DNA of 64,000 nucleotides, taken from NCBI GenBank assembly GCA_900088475.1, contig FLMG01003914.1, positions 57,025 to 121,024 of the forward strand, read 5' to 3'. Of the stretch, positions 38,001 to 49,811 are shown piece after piece (position 1 is the stretch's first letter; the number at the start of each line of letters is the position of its first letter). The translations under genes were made by a program, and so were the position numbers. Source of the stretch: Hyphochytrium catenoides (lineage: Eukaryota; Sar; Hyphochytriomycetes; Hyphochytriales; Hyphochytriaceae). Under the pieces are notes generated by a model. It made no database searches and was not told where the DNA came from. It worked only from the letters and a program-made list of their open reading frames with translations.

Positions 38001-38484
38001 TTAAACCATCGCTCTTTCTTGGTGCTCAGGAACATTGTCTTGGCCGTTCTTGCCTCTGGCCAAGTCCAAATATCGGGCCTTCATCAACTCGTTCAAGGCG
38101 TATATTTCAGCGCGTCGGGCCTCCCTCTTCGCTTCCTTCTCCTTCCAAGTCTTCTTGTCCTTCTGCGTGGTGGTCTTCAGGCTCCTTTGGCCTTGAGGAG
38201 ATAACATGCGAGTCCGGCTCAGCAACAGCTTCCGCTCCTGGTCGATAAGTTGGAGCCGTAGTGTCAGATGGGACCACGTTAGAAGTTAAACAAGTAGAAT
38301 GATGGCTATATGTGTAACACACTGTTGCACTGGTAACAAGACAGCTGTTCTCAACTGGACGGTGTCATCCCTCCGCCGGAAAACTCACCGCCGTCGATCC
38401 CGACGGCTTAAGTGCAGGAGTTTCTGCCTTCGAAAGCGGATCTACACTGAGACAAAGCACCGTATCTCCTGGCTCGCTCTTCAT
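38001..38484 (-). CDS. Small hypothetical Lys/Glu/Ala-rich protein
   Basis: Two-exon model: 38484-38389 (ATG; ends PALKPSGSTA before a GTGAG donor) and 38162-38001 (KDKKTWKEKEAKREARRAEI, YALNELMKARYLDLARGKNG, stop TAA), phase 0, 85 aa. The second exon is predicted to be a strong helix. An alternative frame across 38322-38107 is also open, so the splice choice is uncertain. No family recognised. Confidence 0.4.
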
Positions 38485-39664
38485 GTCAACTGGGGGTGGG
38501 GTACCCAAAGCAAGGTTAAGCTTCCGATTGAGAGTACTACCTCTCTAGCTTCTCATTAACTCTTATCACACAGTTCCTTGTGGTGCGTGACCCATGAATC
38601 CTTTTGATGTATGGTGCCTCTTAGACTTATCGCCGCGATGGTGGTCCCTTGCTTCCGACCAACAGGTCCTTTAGAGAGGAACTGCTGAGCATCAGCGGGT
38701 CAGCAGGTGAGCCACTTGCTAGGGAAGAAGACTACAACCCATAGCTTGCAGGAAGAAAGGAGGAGCAAACCCTTGATGATTGATGAAGTGGAGAGAGCGC
38801 TGCAGTAAGTGCAAGCACAGATTGATGAGGGCGTTACAAACAGGATGGTATTGCGAATATATCTTGTCTATCTCTCGCAAATCCCGCTTTATAAATGGAG
38901 TATATATAACTATCGTGATAGCTCTATGGGTACGAAACACCCTTTGGTCCCGGGCGGAAAGCAATAGCGAATATCGTCGTCCTCGGACATACATACAGTG
39001 GTTGTAGCACTCCTTTCCCAGACTTTCCCTTGGACTTCCCAGAGCTTCTCCTGGAGTAAGGACAGAACTTCTTATTTTGCTTGATGTGGCAGCGTTCTTG
39101 TTGCTCCTGCTTCTCTCACTCTCTCTCCCCCTCTGTCTCTGTCTCTGTCTCTGTCTCTATCTCCCTCTCTCTATGTGTCTCTCTCTCTCTATGTCTCTCT
39201 CTTCTTCTTCAATCTTTCTCTTGCCTCTGTTCCCGTCGATTCACCTCAGTAGGCTGGTGCTTCTCATTGCGCTTCTTCTCTCGTTGCTCGCTTTGTCGCA
39301 AGCTTCTAGAGGCCTTTCCTTCCCCAAAGGCCGACCGCAGCATCTGGTCTGTCCGAAGCAGTGCTTTATTTGTACCTAACAAACGCCTGTCGGTCGCGTT
39401 CTCTGCTGGCAGAGCGTGTAGAAGAAGGTAGAGAAAGCCACGGAGAGATCACGAGCAGCAAGGGAGGGAGTCAGCACTGCTGACGTGCAAACAAACCCCT
39501 CGAGTTAATGAAGAGAGGGATAGCTGCGACGTTGAAGGAGGCTGGGAGGGCTTGGGAGCGTCCAGAAGTTGAATGATCTACATGCAGAAGACAGCAAGCC
39601 GTGAGGAGGTCAAAAACGCCAAGAGGCACAATTGAAGATCAGTGCCTGGTATTAAGGAGTCACT
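38485..39664. other. Spacer before the HECT ligase, with CT-rich tract
   Basis: About 1.2 kb without supported exons. A long pyrimidine tract at about 39115-39235 consists of CTCT and CTGTCT units; the open frames over it are low complexity. Confidence 0.5.
39115..39220. repeat. CT/CTGTCT microsatellite
   Basis: Simple pyrimidine repeat upstream of the HECT ligase; interrupted by ATGTGTCTCT units. Confidence 0.85.
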
Positions 39665-42600
39665 ATGGGTAACGCCCGCTCCAAGCACTCGAACGCAGGC
39701 GGAGGGCCCTCGAGGCCTGGTGAAGGAGGAAGCACTGTCGGTGCGCTGGGGCTCAGTCACTTCTACTTTGAAGAGGTAAGACCTTGCTCTCGCTATTCCT
39801 CACTAATTTCCTATCTTTTGCTGAGGCCTTCTACTCATCCTGGTGGTACTTAGGATCTCGAAGAGAAAGAGGAGCACAGTCCTCGCCTTCTTACTCCCAG
39901 TAGGTTACCCTTCTCAGCTAGCGGAGAGGAAAGCATGCTGGGCCAGAAGCTTCGTCCAGGCATTTACTGCTGGGACGGCACTCTGAAAAGGAGTACTAAG
40001 GCTGCGCACCCTCTGTCGGAAGAACAAGGGGAGGAGGAAGAGGAGAAGGAAATAGATACTGAGCTAAGGGAAGAGGCAGGGAAGGAGGGTAGGATGGTCC
40101 AGCCTCACCGCTGTTTAGAGCTTTTGGGAGTGGAAGCTGCGTCCGCGTCCGCTGGCAGCCGTCATACGTGTGTGCTAGCAGAAGATGGTACGGTCCTCTG
40201 CTCCGGAAGTAATGCAGACTACCAGGTACGGGCTATGTTCTTCTTCTGTTATTGTCCTTGTTACCACTTTTGTCTTCTCTTCTAAACACTGGGTACTCTA
40301 AGATGCTGAAGAGCGTGCTTCGTGGACTGCTGCAGTTCTGGGCCCTAACCCTCCTCGGACTTTCTTCTGCTTGCTCGGGGTTCTCTAATGGTAGATTGGG
40401 CACGAAGATCGGTCCTTCTATAGCGAGATGCCTGCCCCGCTATCCTTCTCGCCGTCTTCTCTTCTGTGCGTCTCCGTGTCCTGTGGGGACTCCTTCACTG
40501 CACTTGTGACTTCCACCGGTGCACTATATACCTTTGGTGCCAATGAGGCAGGACAATGCGCACAATCCGTCCGAAACTGGAGCCTCCAGGGCTCTACGCC
40601 GACTAGGCCCAGAAAGGTGAATCTTCTTTTGTTTTTTGAACGAACTCGTTCTCGATCGCTTTTTTCTTCTTCACCTTGTTCTAGAGTCTGGTTTCCTATA
40701 CCTCGTATCTCCGCAGCTATGTGTCCTATTGCCAATGAAGCGCACCTACGCCCACAGGCAGTCCTTTGTGTATCGATTGTACGAGGTCTAGCTTGCCTTG
40801 CCACCGTTGTGGGCTACTCCCAGGTGCTCCTCCGTCGGCAAATTGCTTTATCGGAGACTCTTTTTGTCTCTCGCTTTATCAAGGGCATCTATCTATTTAT
40901 CTATCTACAGTACTCAACCATCGTCACTTGGTTTCTCTTGGTGCTAGGTTGAAGGCCCTCTAAAGGATGTTTTCCTTGTTTCGGTGGCCTGTGGATCGCA
41001 TCATCTTCTGGCTCTTGATCGGATGGGAGGAGTCTGGACTTGCGGGGGAGGCGAGAGTGGACAGCTAGGAATAGTATTGGAAGGAGGAAGAAAGAAGTAT
41101 GACGAGCTTTCTCGGCCCCATCTGTCTCTTTCCACTGCCCTAATCTCCTATCTCCTGCCCTAGTTCCAAGACTGTCACCAAGTTCCCTCTGTCTCTGCGA
41201 TGTGCTGCGCTAACTCCTCCTCCCCCATCTCCTCCACTTTGCTCTTTTCTCTCAATCTGGGCTGCACTCTTTTCTTCCCTCCATATGTTGCAGCTTGTCT
41301 ACCCCTACTTTGATCCCGACCCTCCAGGGGAGAGCCGTCACCCAAGTGGTGGCATCTGGAGCGCAGTCTGCAGCCTTGACCGCCAGCGGCCAGGCATTTA
41401 TCTGGGGCGCACAGATCTCACCTTCGAGCTCGCCGGCTCCTTCCTGCCTCTGTCGCACCTGCCGGCTACGGGCGTCATCCTCGGCTTCCCTATCATCCTC
41501 TGTACTGACAGCGAAAGGACAGGAAGAGAAAGCGCGAGCAAGCACAGCAGTAGTGCAAGTGAGGAAGTTTACCGTCCCTCAGCCAGTGCCTCCTCGGCTA
41601 ACACAAGAGCAACGGATAGTCTCTTTGTCCTTGTCTCGATCATTCTGTCTGGCACTTACACAGCCTGGTTTGGCCTACTGCTTAACCTTCATTGATGCAG
41701 TGGGACAACCATCATATCTGGACTTTTTCCGGGACTATATACCCCTAACAGATGGCGGCGGCAGAGAGGAAGAAGGGAAAAAGGCCGGACACCCTCACGT
41801 GCGCCCTGAGAAAGGGAGAGAGGGCAAAGGCAAAGGGAAGAAAGGGACACTTGGCATAGACGGGCCTAAGTGGGGGTTAAGTTCAGCGATTGTTTGCACG
41901 CAGGGGATGCCCCTGACGGAGGAGACGGCAGAAGAGCAGGTAAATCTAAGAAAGGGAGTCGAATCACAGTGTAGAACAGGCCATAGTACGGTTGTAGTAC
42001 CAGAAGAGAAGAGGAAGGACCCTTTGATAGCCTAAAGTAAAGGGGCACAACCTGAGGGGGGAAATGCGCGTGCCCACACCGAACGCCGCGTAGTAGGCAG
42101 ATAATGTGGAAGAAGGGGAAGCACTAAATAATTCGAATGGCTTCGAAGCAGATAGAGAGGCGAAGTTTGAGAGGAGGAGCTGACAGCGGGGGTTAGGGAT
42201 AATTTCCCAAGGTCGATTGACGAGGACCGCTCTTGCTTGTTAGGAATCCTCTACCTTTGCTCCACTACGAGCGGTCTTGCAGAGTTCTTCGACGCAAGAC
42301 TGCGCCTTCCTTCTGGCTCTTGACCGAGATGGGCACCCTACCCAACAAACTGCCTGCTACATGGTCACCGGCAGGACCAGACAGAGAAAGCACTGTGCAT
42401 ATGGTGAGGACTGCGGTCTAAAGCGTGTGTTGAGTTAAAATCTTCTTACAGATGCTATAAGCTAAAGCTGGTGCTCTGAGCTATCATCCACCTTGTGTCT
42501 ACTTATACAATGCCGAGACATCAAACGCGTGTCCAAGTCTCTCAAACCGCACTTCGTGGCATTTAGCCTCTCATCCGTGTCACTAACTTAGATTTGGGTG

Positions 42601-45600
42601 TCCATGACTTACACAGACTCAATCACTCTGATGGGCTTGCCTCACTCTTCAGAGCTGAGCATTGCTGTGGCCTCGCAAGTAGATTATTTCTGGTGATGCT
42701 TCTTTCACTTCCTCCTTCTGCTCCGTTATATCCCTATGTTGACAAGTGTTCCTTCTGGCATTCGTCGTCGGCTCCATCAAGCTCTCACTGAACCCTTTTG
42801 CCGTTTGGTCATTGCGTCTGTCATCGCTTTGCCTTTAGAATTTAGAGAAGCTTTCTCGAGGTCAGCTCACACGGTTCTCTCTTTCTCTTTGATAGGTTGT
42901 TTGATCAGCTAGAAGAAACGGAAGTTTACGAGGTACAGCAGCTTTTGGCTTGCTCGAATAGCAAGACCGCTTACTTCCGGTCAGTGCTAGGAATATAACC
43001 TGACCTACATGTCAGCCACCTTGCCACTTTTTTCCCACTCACTCTCTGTGACTGTCCGGGGCGTCCCGTGCTGTTAATCTCTGCTGCTCGTGTTGCGATC
43101 AGTGTGGGCCGGTCGAAGGACACTTCTCAGATAGTGAGGCGCGCTGATGGTCTCTATCGCCTATATCGCATTGACTGGGAGGACTTCAACCGCCTACTTG
43201 AGGCCGAAGACTTCGATAGGATTGAGCAGATTATAAGGTAAACGCACTCTTCATGGCGCTCGCGTTTGGGTTGATGTGTGGCGTCTGGTACTGCGACTGT
43301 CTCTCTTTCTGTCTCTCCCTCGGTCTCTCTCTCTGTCTTCTCTCTCGCTTCCTGTCTCTCTTCCTGCAACTCTACATTTATCTTACACTTTATCGTTTTC
43401 GACTTTCCATTTTCTGGCTACGTTTCCAGTCTCTACATCCCTAGCCGGCTGTGTCTCTGCTGGCTTTCCCTTCTTCGTTTCGTGCGTTGGTTTTCTCTCT
43501 CTCTTTGTCTCTCTCTTTCTCTCCCTCTCTCTCTATGTGTCTGTGTCTGTGTCTGTGTAACTCTCGGTCGTGAGCCCTCAACCTGTTTCTTTTATTTCTC
43601 TCTCTCTCTCTCTGGCAACCTTATCCCTTATGAAACATCAGCTCACCAAAATCATCCCTTAGGACGGCATTCCTTTCCCCTGGAGACTGTCTCTCCACCA
43701 CTGGGTGCTTGTCTTTTGTTACCGATGTCGGAAGCCTGAGGCCAAACTCCCCACGCGGAGGCTTGGATCTAGAGTGTGTGCTACGGTTAGTTGACGATTT
43801 CCTGTGCCTTCCACTGTGAAAAACTCTTGATTTGTTGTGTGTAAGCGATCACTAAGGATCCTCTACTCACTTTGACATAGTTGCTTATCTTCCTCACTGC
43901 GATTCGCACTGTTGGCCCCCTCCTTGCGGACTGACGCCTTGTTCACCTGCAGTTTTTACGCTTATCTGGTGGATGTTGCTCCCTTCCAGCTTCAGCGTAG
44001 AGTCTTTCGCCTCTTCTGCGAGCTGCTGGAGCGCCTACCCCTTATACCTCTTGATACAGCGGACGGCCCTCGAATGTGGCTTCTCCTTCTTTGTTGTCCT
44101 CTTTACTCTGTCATGCTTAAAAGCAGCAAGGAAAAGGTATGGGATAAAGAGAGAGCGAGAGGGGCTGGAAATGTAAACAGGACACTCAACGGCTCTGTAA
44201 CTCGCCCTTCCTCTTCTATCAGCATTCTCCTGTCCTGGGATCACCCTTTGCCTGCTGATCGCTTATATCAAAGGTCTTACGGTTCTTTAATTTTAGGTGC
44301 GGGCCGCTGAGGCCATTGACCGACTGATCCTCTCTTGGTCCCAAGCACCTGAAGCTCTTCGCCTTCTGCTGAAGCACTGGATCGCCCTTCAGGAGCCAGA
44401 AGCTCCGAAGTTCCTTATGAGGCTTTTCAAGGTTGGACCCCTGTCGATCACTGGTGTCTCTTATGTAAACTTCACGGCAGTCATCCATTCTTCTGTCTTC
44501 TTCGTCTCTCTCTCCATCCCCCGCAACCTTCCCACCATCCCTCTCACTCTGTTCCTCTCTCTCTGTTCTCTCCTCTCTCCAGGCTATGGTGGCCACTATA
44601 AATGGCTATCTGGACTTCCTCATCTCTACAAAGTCAGCACTCACACCTAATGCTCTGCAAAAGGTAAGGGCTGGAAAAGAATGGCAACAAGTTTAACTAA
44701 TTATCAGATATTTCTCTCTTTACGCTCTTGCTCGTCTCATATTAGACGCTGTGTTCATCAGGCTTCCTCTCTTGTTTAGGTGTTTGGCCACCAACTACTC
44801 TGGGATCCTGGCTAGCTCTGTTATCACTCCCTCCCTCTGACTGTTATACCGTTAGTTGACATTGTCAATTCATTGCCATTGTAGCCAGTGGAGATGCTGA
44901 AGGACCTTTACGAAGCCAACTCGGCTGCAAAGCTTATACCTTACCCGTATTTCTACAATGACTCGGTCAACGCTTTCCTTCTGAAGCACACATTGCTGGC
45001 GAACGACTACATGCGATGGCTGACGCCGACTTCTTCATCTTCTTCCTCTCCAGCCTCTCCGTCTGCTTCCCTTTCACCGTCACCTTCACGGCAGTTCTCC
45101 TTCTGTCAGTATCCCTTTATGCTTAACACGTACACCAAGAGTCTACTCATCAAGCTGAACTCTATGAGAGAGATGAGACAGAGCGTGCAAAACACATTAA
45201 TTGAGAGGTAAGCCTAGCGTTGGACATGTCCACTCACGATGAAGAAGGAGAAAGACGGAATCCTAGCTGGGGGCAAGGGTTGGAGAAGGGGCTAGAATAG
45301 CAGAAGCGACACTTTTTCGCCCAAGGGAAAGATGTTGAAGATTGTCATAAGATTGGCTATAGTGGAGACTGCTTCACAGTGTTTTGTGAGATAGCATCTC
45401 CTTTTTTTTGTCCTGCATAAGTACTTGTCGACGCCTGACCCTACGTATCTCTGCCACATGCCTCTCTCTACAGCTTAGTGCTAGGGACACATGTCAACGG
45501 CTCGTTTACAATGGCTGTCCGACGTGAACGGATTCTGGAAGATGCGATGAACAACCTTGTGCATGCGCCACACACCGAGGTTAGATATCTCTCCGCGTCA

Positions 45601-48164
45601 GGTGTATTGACTTCTTGCCAGAGCATTGTCCCTAGAGCCTTGACCCTGTAATGCTCTCTCTCTTTCTACTCTCCGCTGCTTGATATGGAAGAACATGTAC
45701 CGAGCTGCATTCTTTACTCTTTTTATCCGACTAATTTGGGGATATAATCTCCTACGACTTGACAAAATGCCGACCTTTTATGATCTAAATGTTGTAGCTC
45801 AAGAAGCCGCTTCGAGTCGTGTTTGTTGGCGAGGACGGGCTCGATGAAGGAGGAGTGCGCAAGGAGTTCTTCCAGCTGGTCATAAGAGAGCTGTTTAACC
45901 CAGACTTTAGGTGATAGCTGAATATGGGACCTTCTGTACCTGCGTCACCTTGGCAGACGGGCTCTGCCACCTCGTACTTCCTGTTCGTTCTCTCGTTCCT
46001 GCTCATGTCTTACTTTTGAGCGTCTTTATCTTGCTCTATGGTGACCTTACCTTTATTTTGCATGCTCTTTGTGTCTGTTCTGCCCTGCCTAGCGCTGAAG
46101 ATGTCGTTACCTTCCCTCCCTTTTCCTACGAAAAGCTTCGTTTGTGTCGATTTCCCTGGATCTAACACTGACTACCCGTCAATCCCAGTATGTTTATTTA
46201 TGAAGAGGAGCACGGCTTGTACTACTTCAATCCAGACACCCTCGAAACCACAGTGCAGTTCCTCCTGGCAGGTTCGTCCTCTCTAGGGTGTCTTCTTACA
46301 ATCCCCTGGGGACTACCACCTCAGAGCGGCTAGGAATGCCGTTCAGACTTGTATCACCATGCGCAAACTGATTCCTCTCGGTCTACTTCGGTCCTATGCT
46401 GCAGGGATACTCATAGGCCTAGCTATCTACAATGGGATTCTGCTGCCGGTGCACTTTCCCCTTGCTGTCTGGAAGAAGCTGCTCGGTGTACCGCTAGATC
46501 TTTCAGACCTTAAGGAGGCAGACCCAGCGCTGGGGTGAGCTCCCTCTCTCTCTTCTTCACGGACTCTATGTTCATTCCCTTTTGACCCTTTCCCCATCCT
46601 TTAGTTTATCGCACTGTTCTTGCCCTCGCTACGCTCTTTTTAGGGCGGGGCCAGGGCAAGATGAGTCTTGCCTAGTATCCTCTTAACTCGTCCTTCTTTA
46701 TATCTCTTAAGATACGGATTAGAGGCTCTCTTGGACTACGAAGGGGAAGACTTAGAGTCGGTCTTCTCTCTGAGCTGGGTCGTAAACCGCGTCACAGCTT
46801 ATGGAGAGACAAAGACAGTTGAGCTTGGCCCTGGAGGGCAGGACGTTGCGGTCACACAGGTAACTAGAGACAACAACCAGATTAAGAGGGACGTCGATCG
46901 CTATACGACGCGAGAGGGAGATAGGGCGCCAAGATAAGGGCGGGCAGGGACTTGTCCCAGCTGAGCAAGCATCTTTCGTCGTGCAGATTGTTCGTCACAT
47001 TTATATAGGTGGTTCTTCCGGACATTGTGGCTGTACTCCTCTTCTATACGGGACCCGGTGTACTAGCATCTTTGCCAAGAAAGTTGTCTCGGGACTAAGT
47101 ATTCACAGCCCTTCTCTCTCTCGTCTATCTCCTTGCAAATTCTCCTCCACTCGAATTAGACCAACAAGCGCGAGTACGTTCGTCGGTACACAGATTGGCG
47201 GCTGGTGGAGAGCGTTCGCTGCTACTTTGACTCCTTCGTCGAGGGCTTTCACAGAGTCTGTGGGGGCCCGGTCCTTACGCTATTTAGGCCCGAGGAGCTC
47301 CAGGAGGTGAGGACGATGCGGGCAGGCAGGCAAATTAAGTGGCAGGGATAGGAGGAGAAATAGAGTAAGGCACACGTGATGGAAGTGACAAGTTGGACAT
47401 GCTAATGCAGAGGCTAACAGCCCAAGCAGTCGATGACTAAAGCGACACTGAGAAGGGATTTAGGGTTGCCTCCGACGCTACTGTCGCTTCGCTCGACAGT
47501 ACTAGACCCTTCACTGGCCGGGCTAAGCTGTCTCACTCTGTTTCGCCTACCTCTGTATTTTATCTAACCTTGTTATCGCCATAGGTGGTGATAGGCTCCA
47601 CTCACCTCGATATGAGAGAGCTTGAATCTGTCACTCATTATGGCGGTGGCTACCGGGCCGACCACCCAGCAGTGCGCGCCTTCTGGCGCGTGATACACTC
47701 GTGGCCCGTGGAGTTGCAGAAGAAGCTCCTCTTCTTTGCGACTGGGACTGATAGAGTGCCCGTAGGAGGGCTTAGAAGTCTTAGGTAGCACACCCCCACC
47801 CCACCCTGGTCATTGTGCGCTACATTGCTTGTAAAGTCCTTTCGTTCTGCTTGTGGTGCTGACTTCTTGCCATTTTCCACGGTTTGCTCTTTCTTAACAC
47901 TGCCGATAGCGGCAGGATCACGCTTAGCAACCAAGCTCTTCAACCACGGTACTCCTCCATTTTATGAACTTACGCAATTTCTTGCTCTCAATTTCCATCA
48001 TCGGCAGGTTTGTCCTCCATTGCTCTGGAGATGATACAGAGCGCTTGCCGACAGCTAGCACGTGTTTCAACACTCTCTACTTACCGCATTATGCCTCCGA
48101 GGCCAAGCTAGAATCCAAGCTTAGGGCAGCCATAGAGTTCGCTGAAGGATTTGGGCTGATGTAG
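39665..48164 (+). CDS. RCC1-repeat HECT E3 ubiquitin ligase (HERC4-like)
   Basis: E3 that takes ubiquitin from E2 onto a HECT cysteine and then onto substrate. Early exons in phase: 39665-39775, 39854-40225, 40395-40616, 40948-41096, 41294-41939, 42244-42403. RCC1 blades: [81 protein letters not shown] middle region spans about 42.2-45.2 kb. HECT segments: [20 protein letters not shown] (near 45800), [93 protein letters not shown], then [16 protein letters not shown] with the catalytic Cys codon at 48063-48065, and the stop TAG 48162-48164. RCC1 plus HECT in one protein is the HERC layout; length suits small HERCs (HERC3/4/6). Not all middle exons are resolved. The N-terminus [10 protein letters not shown] is a textbook N-myristoylation context. 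Confidence 0.88.
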
Positions 48165-48887
48165 TGCCTTACATATATCACTTACACGAAAAGGCCCTTT
48201 AAAGTGCGCAGTTCTTAGACCCTCTGCCTTGAACTTATTGTCAGCTCATGAAGGGCCCTATCTAGCGACTCGATGCATGTGGTTGCTAACAAAAGGACCG
48301 CAGCAACTCCGTAATGTTGAGCATACCTAGATAATCCCTATGGGCGGTGTCTGCCATCCTAGGCATCCTAACTGTCAGTTTAAGTGGGCCCCAAAAGGCT
48401 AAATGCCTTACGGGCAAAAGATAAAGCGCGATGGAGTTCATCCTTTGGCCAGCTTTCGTCAAGCGTAAAACTGGCGTAGGTCCATCTCGGATAATATCAC
48501 GGATAATCCCATCTGCCAACGCGCCGCAACGCCCAACCTCTAGATTGCCCACGATTAATTAGCTGAAGGATGGCCTACTCCTGAGATGAGCATGGACATA
48601 AAAGAGCTGGTGCAGGTAGTTATTTATGCAGAACACGAGAGGGGCGACTATTATGAAGCTTCCAGTGTGAACCGCACTCTTCCCAGGCGATATCGAAGGT
48701 AAATGAAGGCGGAAAGGATGATGTACATTCGAGTGCTCGTTTATTCTTACAATCTATGCCATGTTGCATATAGCTGAAACTATAGCTGATCAACAATAAT
48801 AAATAAATAGCGCTGGGGTAAGAGGAAGAAGCAGCAACATGTTGGGGAGAAAGGAAGCAGGGGAGTGACACAGAACAATAGGTCTTA
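48165..48887. other. Spacer between convergent genes
   Basis: A minus-strand frame at 48286-48552 (containing DGIIRDIIRDGPTPVLRLTK) looks partly coding, but other frames are open too and no ATG or splice chain could be fixed. Otherwise nothing supported. Confidence 0.4.
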
Positions 48888-49811
48888 TCACACTCTCTGC
48901 CGCCGCAGTGCATGGATGGGGCTGTTTCTCCCACTGCTAGAGGTTCCAGTGCTAGCCGTTGAGTCTGATGATAGTCGTAGTGCCTCTTTCTCTTGTCCTG
49001 GAATCTTGTTTCTATTAGCTCCGTTGCCGCTGCCCTTCTCTAATCCTTTGCTCCAACCAAAGTACTCCTCTTCTAGGTCGTCACAGTTATCGGTGTAGGC
49101 CAGGAAGCCATCCATAATGTATGCGAGAGAGTGGACTATTGAGTTCTTCTGGTTTCGTTCTTCCTCCCCTCCATGGTCAAGAAAGATTGCTGACCCAAAA
49201 GCTGTGAGACAAACGGTAACAAACTGGTGCAGCTTTAGGCACCGCTGCTGCAGACTGGAGCGTCTATTTAGAGAAAAGAGAGCTTTCTTCGGAAAGCCAG
49301 TCAATTGTAGGCGTGTTTCCCAGTCTTTGAAAGTGAGGAGGCCCCACTGCTGATCAGGATACGCCCGAAGTAGAGAGAGAATAGCCTTTCTGAACGAACA
49401 AAACTGCCGAAAAGAATAGGCTACCCGCCAGGTCCGGCACGGTACCGCCTGATAAGAAGAAGACAAAGCACCTGGAAGTGATCTCCTGCCTGGTGTTGGG
49501 ACTGTGCTGCTACGACCCCAAACGGCAGGAGAGTCCTCATAAGAATAGGTTGAACAAGTTGCACAGGAAGCAAGGGCTCTTCCATAGTGTAGACCGTGTA
49601 GAGAGACGACTAGGTCGTAGCATGACTGATCATCTGAAGTCGACAGTGGATGTTTCTCGCTGTTTAGGAGGACCTGTGCCGACAATCTCACCGGGACGCT
49701 GAGTGAAGAGCAGTCCAGCCCTGGTCGCTGTGTACTAAAGCTAGCTCGCAAAGAGTGCAGACTCTGCGAATACCTATCCGTAAAGTCGCTACTTGAGCGT
49801 GTCTTTGCCAT
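48888..49811 (-). CDS. PX (phox homology) domain-like protein
   Basis: Single open frame, ATG 49811 to stop at 48888, 307 aa, no intron. The central segment fits a PX domain: WRVAYSFRQFCSFRKAILSL, then a Pro/Phe element TGFPKKALFSLNRRSSLQQR and the following helix LKLHQFVTVCL, as in sorting-nexin-type phosphoinositide binders (R-x-F...F/L-P-x-K...R...L...Y/F). The N-terminal 100 residues are Ser-rich and the C-terminus is Ser/Thr/Gly-rich and probably disordered. A membrane-trafficking or signalling role is inferred only from the domain. The canonical PPK is FPKK here, and the basic ligand residues should be checked. Confidence 0.6.
   Translation of the reverse strand: MAKTRSSSDFTDRYSQSLHSLRASFSTQRPGLDCSSLSVPVRLSAQVLLNSEKHPLSTSDDQSCYDLVVSLHGLHYGRALASCATCSTYSYEDSPAVWGRSSTVPTPGRRSLPGALSSSYQAVPCRTWRVAYSFRQFCSFRKAILSLLRAYPDQQWGLLTFKDWETRLQLTGFPKKALFSLNRRSSLQQRCLKLHQFVTVCLTAFGSAIFLDHGGEEERNQKNSIVHSLAYIMDGFLAYTDNCDDLEEEYFGWSKGLEKGSGNGANRNKIPGQEKEALRLSSDSTASTGTSSSGRNSPIHALRRQRV

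Noticed and set aside
43154-43739. Open frames rich in Leu/Ser or Arg/Glu inside the HECT ligase
   Set aside because: They lie in a CT-repeat intron of the plus-strand ligase gene and have no independent coding signal.
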